DNA from: Alloactinosynnema sp. L-07 | GTDB taxonomy: Bacteria; Actinomycetota; Actinomycetes; Mycobacteriales; Pseudonocardiaceae | Direction of reading: 5' to 3' | Assembly: GCF_900070365.1 (NCBI RefSeq) | Contig: NZ_LN850107.1 | Coordinates: 5,952,001-6,016,000 of the forward strand | DNA: 64,000 nt | In this document: piece after piece, positions 1 to 9,826 of the stretch | Layout: every line of letters begins with the position of its first letter | Numbering within the stretch: the stretch's first letter is position 1 | Made by a program: the position numbers and the translations under genes | The notes under the pieces: generated by a model | Told to the model about the DNA's origin: nothing | Databases searched by the model: none | The model's input: only the letters and a program-made list of their open reading frames with translations

Positions 1-1
1 C

Positions 2-1501
2 GCGGCCGAGGTGGGCGCGACCGCGAGCCTGCCAGAGCTGGTCGGGCCCGCGGCCGAGGCCGTGCTGGCCGCCGAATCCGAGCCCGTGCAACGGGTCCGG
101 GTGCGGCTGGCGCTGCTCAAGCTGTCGGGGCAGGCGCTGTCGACCATGGACGAGACGCTGTCCGCCGCGCACAGCGAGGCCGGGGGCGACCCGGCCGCGC
201 TGGCCCACACCCACCTCTGGCGGGCGTGGTCGGCGGTCAGCGCCGGCACGCTGAGCGTCGCCGACACCGAGGCCGACCTGTCGGTTCGGCACGCCAGAGC
301 CGTCCGCGACCCGGTCACCGAATCGATGGCACTGGCCGTGCGGGCGCTGGCGGCCAGGGAACTGGGCCGCCCCGACGCGCGCGCCCTGCTCGACGACGGC
401 CTGGCCCTGGGTGTCCCGGCCGCCGACGGCCTGTGGCACCTGGGTCCCCGCTTCACCGCCGCCCGGTTCGCCACCTTCGACGACCGGCTCGGCGAGGCCA
501 GGGCCGAGTTGCTTGGCCTGTTGGCCGTGGTGGAACGCGGCGGCGCGGAGGAACTGCTCGCGGTGCTCCGCGCTCTGTCCGAAGTGGACGCACGGTTGGG
601 CCGCTGCCGCGAGGCGCTGGACTACGCCGACCGCGCGGTGCGGGTGGCGGCCGAGTTCGGGCTCAGCCCAGGGCCCGCGTGGTCGGCCCGCGCCGTCGCC
701 GAACTCGCGGGCGGCTCGCTGGCGGGCGCGCGGTCCTGCGCCGAGCGGGGGATCCGGGCCTGCCTGGAGGAGAACGACCTGTTCTACCTGCGCAAGCACC
801 TGCACCTGGTGGCCCAGGCCAGGCTCCGCGATGGCGACATCCAGGGTGGGGTCGACGCGCTGCGCCGGATCCAGGCCCAGGAATCGGCCTACGGCAGGCA
901 GGACCCGACATCCCAGCGCTGGCACGCCGACCTGGTCACCGGCCTGCTCGCGCTCGGCGAGATCGCCGCGGCCGACGAGCTGATCGGCACGGCTCGCGCC
1001 ACAACGGAGTGCGGCCCCGGCGTCACCGCGACCTACGACCGGGCGGAGGCGGCGCTGCGCGCGGCCACCGGGGAATCGGACCGGGCAATGGACCTCGTGC
1101 GGTCGGCGCGCGCGACCTTCCACGCGCTGGGCCAACCGATCGAGGAAGGCCATTGCCTGCTGGTGGAGGCCAAGGTCGAGCGCAGGCGCAGGCACTACAC
1201 CGCGGCCCGCGCGGCCGGGGACGCCGCCATCGAGCTGTTCACCACGGTCGGCGCCCACCCGTGGCTGGCCGAGGCGAACTCGCTGCTGGTCCGCCTCGGC
1301 GACGTCGGCGACACCGGCGGCACGCTGACCGCCTCGGAGGCGCGGGTCGCGGCGATGGTCGGCGAGGGCGCCTCCAACCAGGAGATCGCCGACCAGCTCT
1401 ATCTCAGCCGCAAGACCATCGAGGCCACCCTCACGCGGATCTACCGCAAGCTCGGAATCCGGTCCAGGACCCAGCTGATCAGGCACATCCACGCCGGCTG
1501 A
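2..1501 (+). CDS. LuxR-family transcriptional regulator, C-terminal part (5' end outside window)
   Basis: The reading frame is open to the left edge, so the start lies outside the window. The C-terminal 60 residues form a LuxR/GerE helix-turn-helix (LTASEARVAAMVGEG, then SNQEIADQLYLSRKTIEATL and a KLGIRSR helix). The roughly 430 residues before it are Ala/Leu/Arg-rich helical repeats like the TPR region of large LAL/MalT-type regulators, whose N-terminal ATPase domain would be outside the window. It probably acts as a DNA-binding activator. Its target is unknown; the secreted proteases start 168 bp downstream on the same strand and are an obvious candidate, but nothing here proves it. Confidence 0.85.
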   Translation, partial: AAEVGATASLPELVGPAAEAVLAAESEPVQRVRVRLALLKLSGQALSTMDETLSAAHSEAGGDPAALAHTHLWRAWSAVSAGTLSVADTEADLSVRHARAVRDPVTESMALAVRALAARELGRPDARALLDDGLALGVPAADGLWHLGPRFTAARFATFDDRLGEARAELLGLLAVVERGGAEELLAVLRALSEVDARLGRCREALDYADRAVRVAAEFGLSPGPAWSARAVAELAGGSLAGARSCAERGIRACLEENDLFYLRKHLHLVAQARLRDGDIQGGVDALRRIQAQESAYGRQDPTSQRWHADLVTGLLALGEIAAADELIGTARATTECGPGVTATYDRAEAALRAATGESDRAMDLVRSARATFHALGQPIEEGHCLLVEAKVERRRRHYTAARAAGDAAIELFTTVGAHPWLAEANSLLVRLGDVGDTGGTLTASEARVAAMVGEGASNQEIADQLYLSRKTIEATLTRIYRKLGIRSRTQLIRHIHAG

Positions 1502-1520
1502 CTGACAACTGTGAACCGCG

Positions 1521-1632
1521 CAAGGGATCTCCCGGCATCGTGCCCGCCGCACTCCGATCTAGCTTCTGCGGAGCGTGGGCCTGCCCTGGCGTGAGGGCGT
1601 CGTTTCGACAGGCCCGCCGAACCCTGCACACC
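1521..1632 (+). promoter_or_regulatory. Shared upstream motif pair of the protease genes, copy 1
   Basis: Two motifs precede this protease gene: a 19-base motif CAAGGGATCTCCCGGCATC at 1521-1539 and ACCCTGCACACC at 1621-1632. The same pair, 17/19 and 12/12 identical, precedes the second protease at 5502-5520 and 5607-5618 with nearly the same spacing (100 versus 105 bp), although the sequence between the motifs has diverged. Selective conservation suggests regulator sites or a promoter, but remnants of the gene duplication are also possible. Confidence 0.5.
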
Positions 1633-1669
1633 TGATCACCCGGTGGACCCCGGGTGAAAGGAGTTCGAC

Positions 1670-4600
1670 GTGAAAAGATCCATGTCGACCGCGCTACTGG
1701 CCGCCGCTGTCGCGGCCGGTGCGCTGGTCGTGTCTTTGCCCGCCGGAGCGGCACCCACGATTAGCGCGGCCCAGCAGGCGCAGGTCGCCGCGGCCGCCGC
1801 CGCCGACAACTTCGTGCGAGGCAACTCCCAGCGGTTCCTGACCAGCCAGCAGGACGAGGTCCAGCAGGTCAAGGTCGACAGCAGCGACAACGGGCTGCAG
1901 TACATCTCCTACGAGCGCAAGCACCGCGGCCTGCCGGTCGTCGGTGGCGACTTCGTCGTGGTCACCAACGCCAGTGCCAACGTGGTGAACTCGTCGGTCG
2001 CCCAGGAAACGGTGCTCGACGTCGCGGTGTCGCCGCGGATCACCGTCGAGGCCGCCCGCGCCACCGCCAAGCGCCACCTGCCCCACGTCGACAGCCAGCG
2101 GTCCTCGCGGCTCGTCGTCCTGGCCTGGGGCACGCCGAAGCTGGCGTGGGAGATCGTGATGGAAGGCCGCACGGCTTCCGCGCCGAGCGTGCTGCACGTC
2201 TTCGTCGACGCTCTCACCGGCTCCGTCATCGACGAGTACGACGAGGTCAAGGCGGGCACCGGCCGCGGCTACTACAACGGCGACGTCACCATCCAGACCT
2301 CGGGCTCCGGCTCCTCGTACACCATGACCGACACGACCCGCTCGGGCCTGAAGTGCGGTGGCCAGAACGGCTCCGCCTACACCGGCACCGACGACGCGTG
2401 GGGCAACGCGACCGGCACCGACCTCGAAACGGCCTGTGTCGACGCCATGTACGCCGCCCAGAAGGAATGGGACATGCTGTCGGCCTGGTTGGGCCGCAAC
2501 GGCTTCAACGGCCAGGGCGGCGCCTTCCCGGCGAGGGTCGGCCTTGCCCAGGTCAACGCGTTCTGGAACGGCAGCTACACCAACTACGGCCACAGCCAGG
2601 ACAACCAGCGCCAGGTCGTTCCGATCGACGTCGTCGCGCACGAGTACGGCCACGCGATCTTCCAGAACACCCCGGGTGGCGCGGGCTCCGGCAACGAGAA
2701 CGGCGGCCTCAACGAGTCCACCGGTGACATCTTCGGCGCCCTGACCGAGTTCTACGCCAACAACGCCAACGACCCGGGTGACTACCTGGTCGGCGAAGAG
2801 GTCAACCTCGTCGGCAACGGCCCGATCCGCAACATGTACAACCCGTCGGCGCTCAGCGACCCGAACTGCTACTCCTCGTCGATTCCCAACACCGAGGTGC
2901 ACGCGGCGGCCGGTCCGCAGAACCACTGGTTCTACCTGCTCGCCGAGGGCTCCGCGCCCGGTGGCGGCAAGCCGAACAGCCCGATCTGCACCGGCGGCCC
3001 CGCCTCCGTGACGGGTATCGGCATCCAGAACGCGGGCAAGATCTTCATGAACGGCCTGCTGTCGAAGACCTCCACCTGGAACCACGCCAAGGCCCGCGTC
3101 GCGACGCTCGCCGCGGCGAAGAACCTGTGGCCGAACGACTGCACCAACTTCAACGCCACCAAGAACGCGTGGCTCGCCGTCTCGGTGCCCGCGCAGGCGG
3201 GTGAGGCGACCTGCACCGGCACGCCGACCAACGACTTCTCCGTCTCGGCGTCGCCCACCTCCGGCACCATCCCGGCCGGTGGCGGCTCGGTGACCAGCAC
3301 CATCGGCACCACCACCACCTCGGGTTCGGCGCAGACGGTGAACCTGTCCGCCTCCGGCCTGCCCTCGGGCGTCACCGCGGCGTTCAACCCCACCTCGGTC
3401 ACCTCGGGCAGCTCGTCCACGCTGACGCTGACCTCCACCGCGGCAGCGGCGGCGGGCACCTACAACGTGACGATCACCGGCGCGGGCTCGGTCAGCCGCA
3501 CCACCACGTTCGCGCTGACCATCGGTCCGGGCGGCCCCGGCGGCTCCTGCGAGGGCAGCAACACCAACGCGCTGGCCATCCCGGACAACACCACGGTGGA
3601 AAGCTCCATCACCATCTCGGGCTGCTCGGGCAACGCCTCGGCGACCAGCACCATCCCGGTGGACATCAACCACACCTGGCGCGGTGACGTCGTCATCGAC
3701 CTCGTCGCCCCGGACGGCACCGCCTACCGGCTGAAGAACTCGTCGAGCAACGACAGCGCGGACAACATCAAGCAGACGTTCACCGCGAACCTGTCGAGCG
3801 AGGTCGCCAACGGCACCTGGAAGCTGCGCATCCAGGACGTCGCGACGAACGACACCGGCACCCTGAACAACTGGTCGCTCAAGGTCGGCGACGGCTCCAC
3901 CCCGGTCAACGACTTCTCCATCGCCACCTCGCCCACCTCGGGCAGCGTGCAGGCGGGCGCGTCGGCCACCACCACCGTTTCCACCACCACGACCAGCGGC
4001 AGCGCGCAGACGGTCAACCTCACCGCGTCGGGTCTGCCCGCCGGTGTGACCGCCTCGTTCAGCCCGACCTCGGTCACGTCGGGCAACTCGTCCACGCTGA
4101 CCCTGGCCACCACGGCCGCGGCCGCCGCGGGCAACTACAACGTGACGATCACCGGCACCGGCTCGGTCACCAAGACCGCGAACTACGCCCTGACCGTCAC
4201 CGGCACCACGCCGAACCCGGGTATCCCGGACATCGACATCGCCAAGGTGCAGGCGCACCTGAACGAGTTCGGCACCATCGCCGCCAACAACGGCGGCAAC
4301 CGCCGCTCGACCAGTGCGGGCTACCGCGCGTCGCTGGCGTACGTGAAGGGCAAGCTGCAGGCGGCTGGCTACACCGTCACCGAGCAGACCTGCACCTCCG
4401 GCTGCACCAGCGGCTCGGGCAACAACCTGATCGCCGAGTGGCCGCACGGCAACGCGAACACCGTCTACATGTTCGGCGCCCACCTCGACGGTGTCTCCGC
4501 CGGTCCGGGCATCAACGACAACGGCTCCGGCTCCGGCGCGCTACTGGAAGCGGCACTGGTGCTGGCCGAGAAGAACCCGACCATGACCAACCGGGTTCGC

Positions 4601-5431
4601 TTCGGCTGGTGGACCGACGAGGAGCAGGGCCTCAACGGCTCTGAGTTCTACGTCAACAACCTGCCGTCGACGGAGAAGGCGAAGATCAAGGCGTACTACA
4701 ACTTCGACATGGTCGGGTCGAAGAACGGCGGATACTTCATCAACAACATCAACTCCGCCGCCTCGGCCCCGATGAAGGCGTACTACGACTCGCTCAACAT
4801 CCAGCCTGAGGAGAACACCGAAGGCCAGGGTCGCTCGGACGACTACTCGTTCCAGCAGGGCGGCATCCCGACCTCGGGCTACGCCATGGGTGCCAGCGCG
4901 CGCAAGACCTCGGCGCAGGCAACCAAGTGGGGCGGCACCGCCAACGCCGCCTACGACGCCTGCTACCACGCGTCGTGCGACACCACCAGCAACATCAGCG
5001 CCACGCACCTCAACCGCGCGGCCGACGGCATCGCGTACACCATCTGGAAGCAGGCCGTCTCCGGTGGCACCCCGCCGCCGCCGCCGGGCTGCGCGGGCAC
5101 CAACACCAACGCGGTGAACATCCCGGACAACACCACGGTCGAGTCCGCCATCACCATCGCCAACTGCTCTTCGGCTCCCTCAGCCACGGCGACGGTCCCG
5201 GTGGACATCAACCACACGTGGCGTGGCGACGTGGTCATCGACCTGATCGCCCCGGACGGCAGCGCGTACCGGTTGAAGAACTCGTCGAGCAACGACAGCG
5301 CGGACAACGTCAAGCAGACGTTCACCGTCAACCTGTCTGGCGAGACCTCCAACGGCACCTGGAAGCTGCGGGTGCAGGACATCGCGACGAACGACACCGG
5401 TGTCATCAACAGCTGGTCGCTGAACCTCTAA
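1670..5431 (+). CDS. Secreted M4 metallopeptidase fused to an M28 aminopeptidase, with two P domains
   Basis: The gene encodes a 1253-residue exported protein. GTG 1670 is chosen because AAAGGAG lies 7 bp upstream and gives a clean signal peptide ending near PAGAA. Order: FTP-like propeptide (about 30-195), thermolysin-type M4 domain (about 200-515) with HEYGH at 324-328 and the NESTGD glutamate at 349, an Ig-like Ser/Thr-rich domain, a proprotein-convertase P domain (about 625-740), a second Ig-like domain, an M28 aminopeptidase domain (about 850-1140; [21 protein letters not shown] and ATHLN supply the expected zinc ligands), and a C-terminal P domain. One chain therefore carries an endopeptidase and an exopeptidase, probably for extracellular protein breakdown. 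The downstream paralogue lacks the M4 half. A hairpin terminator follows. Confidence 0.9.
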   Translation: MKRSMSTALLAAAVAAGALVVSLPAGAAPTISAAQQAQVAAAAAADNFVRGNSQRFLTSQQDEVQQVKVDSSDNGLQYISYERKHRGLPVVGGDFVVVTNASANVVNSSVAQETVLDVAVSPRITVEAARATAKRHLPHVDSQRSSRLVVLAWGTPKLAWEIVMEGRTASAPSVLHVFVDALTGSVIDEYDEVKAGTGRGYYNGDVTIQTSGSGSSYTMTDTTRSGLKCGGQNGSAYTGTDDAWGNATGTDLETACVDAMYAAQKEWDMLSAWLGRNGFNGQGGAFPARVGLAQVNAFWNGSYTNYGHSQDNQRQVVPIDVVAHEYGHAIFQNTPGGAGSGNENGGLNESTGDIFGALTEFYANNANDPGDYLVGEEVNLVGNGPIRNMYNPSALSDPNCYSSSIPNTEVHAAAGPQNHWFYLLAEGSAPGGGKPNSPICTGGPASVTGIGIQNAGKIFMNGLLSKTSTWNHAKARVATLAAAKNLWPNDCTNFNATKNAWLAVSVPAQAGEATCTGTPTNDFSVSASPTSGTIPAGGGSVTSTIGTTTTSGSAQTVNLSASGLPSGVTAAFNPTSVTSGSSSTLTLTSTAAAAAGTYNVTITGAGSVSRTTTFALTIGPGGPGGSCEGSNTNALAIPDNTTVESSITISGCSGNASATSTIPVDINHTWRGDVVIDLVAPDGTAYRLKNSSSNDSADNIKQTFTANLSSEVANGTWKLRIQDVATNDTGTLNNWSLKVGDGSTPVNDFSIATSPTSGSVQAGASATTTVSTTTTSGSAQTVNLTASGLPAGVTASFSPTSVTSGNSSTLTLATTAAAAAGNYNVTITGTGSVTKTANYALTVTGTTPNPGIPDIDIAKVQAHLNEFGTIAANNGGNRRSTSAGYRASLAYVKGKLQAAGYTVTEQTCTSGCTSGSGNNLIAEWPHGNANTVYMFGAHLDGVSAGPGINDNGSGSGALLEAALVLAEKNPTMTNRVRFGWWTDEEQGLNGSEFYVNNLPSTEKAKIKAYYNFDMVGSKNGGYFINNINSAASAPMKAYYDSLNIQPEENTEGQGRSDDYSFQQGGIPTSGYAMGASARKTSAQATKWGGTANAAYDACYHASCDTTSNISATHLNRAADGIAYTIWKQAVSGGTPPPPPGCAGTNTNAVNIPDNTTVESAITIANCSSAPSATATVPVDINHTWRGDVVIDLIAPDGSAYRLKNSSSNDSADNVKQTFTVNLSGETSNGTWKLRVQDIATNDTGVINSWSLNL

Positions 5432-5448
5432 GCGACTGACTGATCGAC

Positions 5449-5490
5449 GCGACGCCGTCACCTCCACTCGGGGGTGGCGGCGTCGCCATT
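5449..5490 (+). terminator. Rho-independent-type hairpin after the M4-M28 protease gene
   Basis: The 14-bp arms GCGACGCCGTCACC (5449-5462) and GGTGGCGGCGTCGC (5473-5486) pair with a single G-T wobble and are followed by a short T-containing stretch. The hairpin starts 18 bases after the stop codon. Confidence 0.75.
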
Positions 5491-5501
5491 TGCCCAGACG
5501 T

Positions 5502-5618
5502 CAAGGGTTCTCCCTGCATCCTCCTCAGGATTTCGGCGCTTAGCCTCGCGATCGTCGTCCGGCTTCGACGTGAGGGCCGTCAGTGGAGTCGGTCGGCTGT
5601 CCCTGCACCCTGCACACC
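5502..5618 (+). promoter_or_regulatory. Shared upstream motif pair of the protease genes, copy 2
   Basis: CAAGGGTTCTCCCTGCATC (5502-5520) and ACCCTGCACACC (5607-5618) repeat the pair found upstream of the first protease, in the same order and at nearly the same spacing. The ribosome binding site GGAAGGAG follows at 5631-5638. Confidence 0.5.
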
Positions 5619-5645
5619 CGTAGTCCGGGTGGAAGGAGTCATGAC

Positions 5646-7610
5646 GTGAGAACAGTCATGTCGACCGCCTTATTGGCAACAGCTCTGACCTGCGCGGGCC
5701 TGGTCGCCGCCCTGCCCGCCACCGCGGCGGCGGGCTGCACCGGCACCAACACGACGCCGGTCGCCCTGCCCGACAACACCACGGTCGAGTCCTCGATCGT
5801 CATCTCCGGCTGCGCTGGCAACGCCTCGGCGACCAGCTCGATCCCGGTGGACATCAACCACACCTGGCGCGGTGACGTCGTCATCGATCTCGTCGCGCCG
5901 GATGGCACCGCGTACCGGCTGAAGAACTCGTCGGCCAACGACAGCGCGGACAACGTCAAGCAGACGTTCACCGCGAACCTGTCGAGCGAGGTCGCCGACG
6001 GCACGTGGAAGCTGCGGGTCCAGGACGTCGCGGCGCAGGACACCGGCACGCTCAACAACTGGGGTCTGACCCTGGGCACCGGCACCCCCGCCAACGACTT
6101 CTCCATCGCCACGTCGCCCACCTCGGGCAGCGTGCAGGCTGGGTCGTCGACCACGACCACGGTCTCGACCACGACCACCAGCGGCAGCGCGCAGACGGTC
6201 AACCTCACCGCCTCGGGCCTGCCCGCGGGTGCGACAGCGACCTTCAGCCCGACCTCGGTCACCTCGGGCGCGTCCTCGACGCTGACCCTGGCGACCTCGG
6301 CGAGCACGCCCGCGGGGACGTACCCCGTGACGATCACCGGCACCGGCTCGGTCACCAAGACCGCGTCGTACTCGCTGACGGTGACCAGCGGCACGCCGAC
6401 CCCGGGTGTGCCGGACATCGACATCGCCAAGGTGCAGGCGCACCTGAACGAGTTCGGCACCATCGCCTCCAACAACGGGGGCAACCGTCGCTCGACCAGT
6501 GCGGGCTACCGCGCGTCGGTGGCGTACGTGAAGGGCAAGCTGCAGGCGGCTGGCTACACGGTCTCGGAGCAGACCTGCACCTCGGGCTGCACCTCCGGTT
6601 CGGGCAACAACCTGATCGCCGAGTGGCCGCACGGTGACGCGAACACCGTCTACATGTTCGGCGCCCACCTCGACGGTGTCTCGGCTGGTCCGGGCATCAA
6701 CGACAACGCCACCGGCTCCAGCGGTCTGCTGGAGGCCGCGCTGGTGCTGGCCGAGAAGAACCCGACCATGGTCAACCGGGTTCGGTTCGGCTGGTGGACC
6801 GACGAGGAGCAGGGCCTCAACGGCTCTGAGTTCTACGTCAACAGCCTGTCATCGGCCGAGCGCACCAAGATCAAGGCCTACTACAACTTCGACATGATCG
6901 GGTCGAAGAACGGCGGATACTTCATCAACAACATCAACTCCGCCGCCTCGGCCCCGATGAAGGCGTACTACGACTCGCTCAACATCCAGCCTGAGGAGAA
7001 CACCGAGGGCCAGGGTCGCTCGGACGACTACTCGTTCCAGCAGGGCGGCATCCCGACGTCGGGCTATGCCATGGGTGCCAGTGCGCGCAAGACCTCGGCG
7101 CAGGCAACCAAGTGGGGCGGCACGGCGAACGCGGCCTACGACGGCTGCTACCACCAGTCGTGCGACAACACCGGCAACGTCAGCGCCACGCACCTCAACC
7201 GCGCGGCCGACGGCATCGCCTACACGATCTGGAAGCGGGCGGTCGACGTCACGCCGCCGAACCCGGGCTGCACGGCGTCCTCGAACACGGTCGTCAACAT
7301 CCCGGACAACTCGTCGGCGGTGGAGAGCCCGGTCACCATCTCGGGCTGCACGGCCACCCCGTCGGCCACCGCGCAGATCGCGGTCAACATCACCCACACC
7401 TTCCGCGGTGACGTGGTGATCGACCTCGTCGCGCCGGACGGCACGGCCTACCGGCTGAAGAACTCGTCCAACGACAGCGCCGACAACATCAACACGACCT
7501 ACTCGGCGAACCTGTCCAGCGAGACGGCGAACGGCACCTGGAAACTCCGGGTCCAGGACGTCGCCGCGCAGGACACCGGTCGGATCAACAGCTGGTCACT
7601 GACCCTGTGA
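5646..7610 (+). CDS. Secreted M28 aminopeptidase with N- and C-terminal P domains
   Basis: The gene encodes a 654-residue paralogue of the preceding protein without the M4 half. GTG 5646 is preferred over an in-frame GTG at 5583 because GGAAGGAG lies 7 bp upstream and the resulting signal peptide ([14 protein letters not shown]...) matches that of the first protease. Order: signal peptide, P domain (about 30-130), Ig-like domain starting [13 protein letters not shown]28 domain (about 245-535, same zinc-ligand motifs as its neighbour) and a C-terminal P domain. The M28 regions of the two proteins are nearly identical over long stretches, also at DNA level, which points to recent duplication or gene conversion. 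It probably trims peptides released by the upstream enzyme. Confidence 0.9.
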   Translation: MRTVMSTALLATALTCAGLVAALPATAAAGCTGTNTTPVALPDNTTVESSIVISGCAGNASATSSIPVDINHTWRGDVVIDLVAPDGTAYRLKNSSANDSADNVKQTFTANLSSEVADGTWKLRVQDVAAQDTGTLNNWGLTLGTGTPANDFSIATSPTSGSVQAGSSTTTTVSTTTTSGSAQTVNLTASGLPAGATATFSPTSVTSGASSTLTLATSASTPAGTYPVTITGTGSVTKTASYSLTVTSGTPTPGVPDIDIAKVQAHLNEFGTIASNNGGNRRSTSAGYRASVAYVKGKLQAAGYTVSEQTCTSGCTSGSGNNLIAEWPHGDANTVYMFGAHLDGVSAGPGINDNATGSSGLLEAALVLAEKNPTMVNRVRFGWWTDEEQGLNGSEFYVNSLSSAERTKIKAYYNFDMIGSKNGGYFINNINSAASAPMKAYYDSLNIQPEENTEGQGRSDDYSFQQGGIPTSGYAMGASARKTSAQATKWGGTANAAYDGCYHQSCDNTGNVSATHLNRAADGIAYTIWKRAVDVTPPNPGCTASSNTVVNIPDNSSAVESPVTISGCTATPSATAQIAVNITHTFRGDVVIDLVAPDGTAYRLKNSSNDSADNINTTYSANLSSETANGTWKLRVQDVAAQDTGRINSWSLTL

Positions 7611-7616
7611 CGTGCG

Positions 7617-7647
7617 GGGGCGCCGTCACCGCCGGTGACGGCGCCCC
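7617..7647 (+). terminator. Perfect 14-bp hairpin between convergent protease and ferritin genes
   Basis: GGGGCGCCGTCACC (7617-7630), a 3-base loop and GGTGACGGCGCCCC (7634-7647) pair perfectly. The hairpin lies 6 bp after the aminopeptidase stop and 5 bp from the ferritin stop, so it can serve both directions. Confidence 0.8.
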
Positions 7648-7651
7648 ACCC

Positions 7652-8185
7652 TCAGCTGACCCGGCCACCCGCGGCCCGCGGCGCCAGCGGGTCGTCGCCC
7701 GAGGTGCCGACGTGCTCGCGGGCCAGGTAGTTCTCGATGTCGAACAGGTTGCCCTTGGCCCGCTTGACGACGTTGAGCAGCGTCGACATCTGCGAGACCT
7801 CCTCGACCTGCTCCTTGAGGAACCACTGCATGAACTGCTCGCCCTTGTAGTCGTCCTCGTCGCGGGCGACCTTGGCCAGCGCGATGACGTCGTCGGTGAC
7901 CTGCCGCTCCTGATCGAGGGCGAGTGCGATCAACTCCGCCGCCTCGGTGAAGTCGTTGCGCACCGCGTCGATCCCCGGCACGCTCACCTCGACATCGTTG
8001 TCGAGCAGGTACTGGATGATCATCATCGCGTGATTGCGCTCCTCGAGCGCCTGGCGGTAGAAGTGCTTCGCCAACTGCGGCAGATCCTGCCCGTCGAACC
8101 ACACCGCCAACGCCACATACTGCTGCGACGCGGTGAACTCGTTGCGGATCTGATCCTGCAGAAGCTTGTCGAACCGGGAAGTCAT
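7652..8185 (-). CDS. bfrB: Ferritin, BfrB-like
   Basis: This 177-residue four-helix ferritin resembles mycobacterial BfrB: NEFTASQQYVALAVWF, LAKHFYRQALEERNHAMM and EQFMQWFLKEQVEEV carry the ferroxidase-centre Glu and His residues. It stores iron as a ferric core in the cytoplasm. ATG 8185 fits the family start better than the in-frame upstream extension to 8269, which is Arg/Gly-rich and unlike ferritins. The repeat arm beginning 58 bp upstream may have displaced or rebuilt its promoter region. No iron box is visible in front of it. Confidence 0.92.
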   Translation of the reverse strand: MTSRFDKLLQDQIRNEFTASQQYVALAVWFDGQDLPQLAKHFYRQALEERNHAMMIIQYLLDNDVEVSVPGIDAVRNDFTEAAELIALALDQERQVTDDVIALAKVARDEDDYKGEQFMQWFLKEQVEEVSQMSTLLNVVKRAKGNLFDIENYLAREHVGTSGDDPLAPRAAGGRVS

Positions 8186-8242
8186 GCCGGCGACGATACG
8201 CCCGCCCTCCCCGACGCGCCCGTTCCACAGCGCCCCTGACCT

Positions 8243-8376
8243 ACCGAAGATCACCTGATCCAGCGACACGCGGTACGGGGTGCGGTCGGGTAGTGTGAGG
8301 GACAGCCGAGGCCGCTAGGCCGAGGAAGTGAACCCGGGCAGGACTCGTCGGACGGCGAGAGCCTGGGTTTTGCGCT
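8243..8376 (+). repeat. Left arm of a ~134-bp imperfect inverted repeat
   Basis: Read on the plus strand, this arm matches the reverse complement of 10031-10163. The longest uninterrupted block runs from the GGTCGGGTAGTGTGAGGGAC segment through AAGTGAACCCGGGCAGGAC with one mismatch. The arms enclose about 1.65 kb holding the palindromic element and the IS. A short open frame starting GTGAACCCGGGCAGG occurs in both arms but diverges outside them, so I do not call a gene. The stretch 8377-8487 between this arm and the palindrome shows nothing recognisable. Confidence 0.8.
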
Positions 8377-8487
8377 ATCTGGGGACCACCTCACGCACGG
8401 CGCAGATCGCCGGTTCGACGCGCTTGCGCCTGCCGCACCCCAGTGCCACGCCACCGCGTCCGGCATCCAGAGAGCTTGCGGGGTGGC

Positions 8488-8622
8488 GCCTGTTTGGGTG
8501 GTTCGCCTTGATTTGGGGCCCCTCGAATGGGCCTGCGCGGGTCTAAAAGGTGGGCCAGGTGAAGCCCACCCGCGCCGAAAGTTTAGGCCCATTCACCCCA
8601 AATCAAGGCGAACCACCCAAAC
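8488..8622 (+). repeat. 139-bp palindromic element, copy 1 (last 4 bp displaced to 9898-9901 by the IS)
   Basis: The terminal arms begin GCCTGTTTGGGTGGTTCGCC and continue to TTGATTTGGGG; the right arm (from 8596) is the exact reverse complement. Inner pairs such as GAATGGGCCT/AGGCCCATTC extend the hairpin. The IS3 element sits inside the right arm: CCCAAAC, then the IS, then AACAGGC, with AAC duplicated. Removing the IS and one AAC gives 139 bp, exactly the size of the second copy at 50799-50937, which lies in the opposite orientation. There is no coding capacity. It behaves like a MITE or other dispersed palindromic repeat. Confidence 0.85.
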
Positions 8623-8663
8623 TGATCTGCCATGGGTTTTCCGGACGGTGGTTTAGGGGGGTT

Positions 8664-9542
8664 TCAGGCCGCTGGTTGTGTTGCGAGGTAGCGGTTGTGT
8701 GCTTCGTTGGGGGTGATGTATCCGAGGGTGGAGTGCAGGCGTGTGTGGTTGTAGAAGAGTTCGATGTAGGCGCTGATTGCTTGGTGGGCGTGGTGTCGGG
8801 TGGGGAAGTCGGCGTGGTGGACGAGTTCGTTTTTGAGTGCGGCGAAGAATGATTCGGCGAGTGCGTTGTCCCAGCAGACTCCGGTGCGGCCCATCGACGG
8901 TGTGATTCGGTGGCGGCGGAGGTGGGTGTGGAATTCGGTGGAAGTGTACTGGGTTCCGCGGTCGGAATGGAAGACGGCGGTGTCGGCGAGGCGGATATTG
9001 CGGGCCGCGGCGGTGATGGCGTCGCAGGCCAACGATGCCCTCAGGTGGTCGGCGGTGGCCCAACCGACCACTTTCCGTGTCGCGACATCGATGACGGTGG
9101 CCAGATAAAGCCATCCTTCACGGGTCGGGACATAGGTGATGTCACCGACCAGTTTGTAGCCAGGCGCGTCGGCGGTGAAGTCACGGTTGATCAGGTCGGG
9201 GACCTCGGCGGCGTTGCGGTCGGCGGCGATCCGTGGTCGTGGTCTGGGCCGGCGCGGCACCAGACCCAGCTCGCGCATCAGGGCACGGACCAGTTCGGCG
9301 CCCGCCGCGACACCCTGGCGGGCCAGGGCGGCGTGCACTCGACGGTAGCCGTAGGTTCGGCGTGACTCGGCGAAGATCCGGGTGATCCGCTCCTTGAGGG
9401 TCTCGCGGCGCTCGACGGTGGCGGACACGGGTTTGTTCCGCCATTCGTAGAACCCCGACCTCGATACTTCCATCCAGTCGCACATCGCGGTGACCGGGTA
9501 GTTGCCTTTTTCGCCGTCGATGAACTCGTAGGTCTCGGTCAC
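8664..9542 (-). CDS. IS3-family transposase OrfB (integrase catalytic domain)
   Basis: The product is 292 residues, with an HTH_21-like N-terminal part (RRTYGYRRVHAALARQG) and an rve/DDE core: GDITYV, HSDRGTQY and NALAESFFAALKNE supply the two Asp and the Glu. GTG 9542 overlaps the orfA stop as GTGA. The frame is also open upstream into orfA, so the protein may mainly be made as an OrfAB fusion by -1 frameshifting. It cuts and joins the IS ends. Confidence 0.93.
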   Translation of the reverse strand: MTETYEFIDGEKGNYPVTAMCDWMEVSRSGFYEWRNKPVSATVERRETLKERITRIFAESRRTYGYRRVHAALARQGVAAGAELVRALMRELGLVPRRPRPRPRIAADRNAAEVPDLINRDFTADAPGYKLVGDITYVPTREGWLYLATVIDVATRKVVGWATADHLRASLACDAITAAARNIRLADTAVFHSDRGTQYTSTEFHTHLRRHRITPSMGRTGVCWDNALAESFFAALKNELVHHADFPTRHHAHQAISAYIELFYNHTRLHSTLGYITPNEAHNRYLATQPAA

Positions 9543-9826
9543 CGATAGTCGCGGGCGAAGAAGGCGGCGGCTTTTCCCAGGAACTCGTTCTTCATCCGCA
9601 GTTCGGCGACTTCGCGTTCCAACTCCCGCAGCCGCACCCGCTCACAGTCGGTCAACGAGTCGACCGGCCGCGGATGGGCCTCATTGTGCTTCTCGACCCA
9701 ATTCCGCAGGGTCTGCTCCACCAAATCCAACTGGCGGGCCGCCGCCGCGACCGAAACACCGCCCTCCACGACCATCCTGACAGCCTCGGCCTTGAACTCA
9801 GGCGAGAAACGACGACGTGGACTCAT
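9539..9826 (-). CDS. IS3-family transposase OrfA (HTH protein)
   Basis: The product is 95 residues from ATG 9826, preceded by GGAG with a 7-bp gap. It has a transposase-8 helix-turn-helix (RRRFSPEFKAEAVRMV, then AAARQLDLVEQTLRNWV) and a leucine-zipper-like C-terminal coil (LRELEREVAELRMKNEFL) typical of OrfA. It binds the terminal repeats and takes part in OrfAB formation. An in-frame start at 9847 is less likely because the ribosome binding site sits at 9826. Confidence 0.9.
   Translation of the reverse strand: MSPRRRFSPEFKAEAVRMVVEGGVSVAAAARQLDLVEQTLRNWVEKHNEAHPRPVDSLTDCERVRLRELEREVAELRMKNEFLGKAAAFFARDYR
9572..9578 (-). other. Probable -1 ribosomal frameshift site (G GGA AAA) in the IS
   Basis: On the minus strand the orfA frame reads CTG GGA AAA GCC, giving the heptamer G GGA AAA of the X XXY YYZ class. 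orfB lies in the -1 frame, and that frame has no stop between this site and the orfB start, so slippage would produce an OrfAB fusion. Confidence 0.6.

Noticed and set aside
1694..4483. A 929-codon minus-strand ORF and many other long antisense ORFs
   Set aside because: They are Arg/Gly/Ala-rich shadows caused by high GC at codon position 3 of recognised genes.
8290..8350. Resemblance of GAGGAAGTGAACCCGGGC in the repeat arms to the RNase P RNA start
   Set aside because: Only a short match; the rest of the conserved RNase P core is absent.
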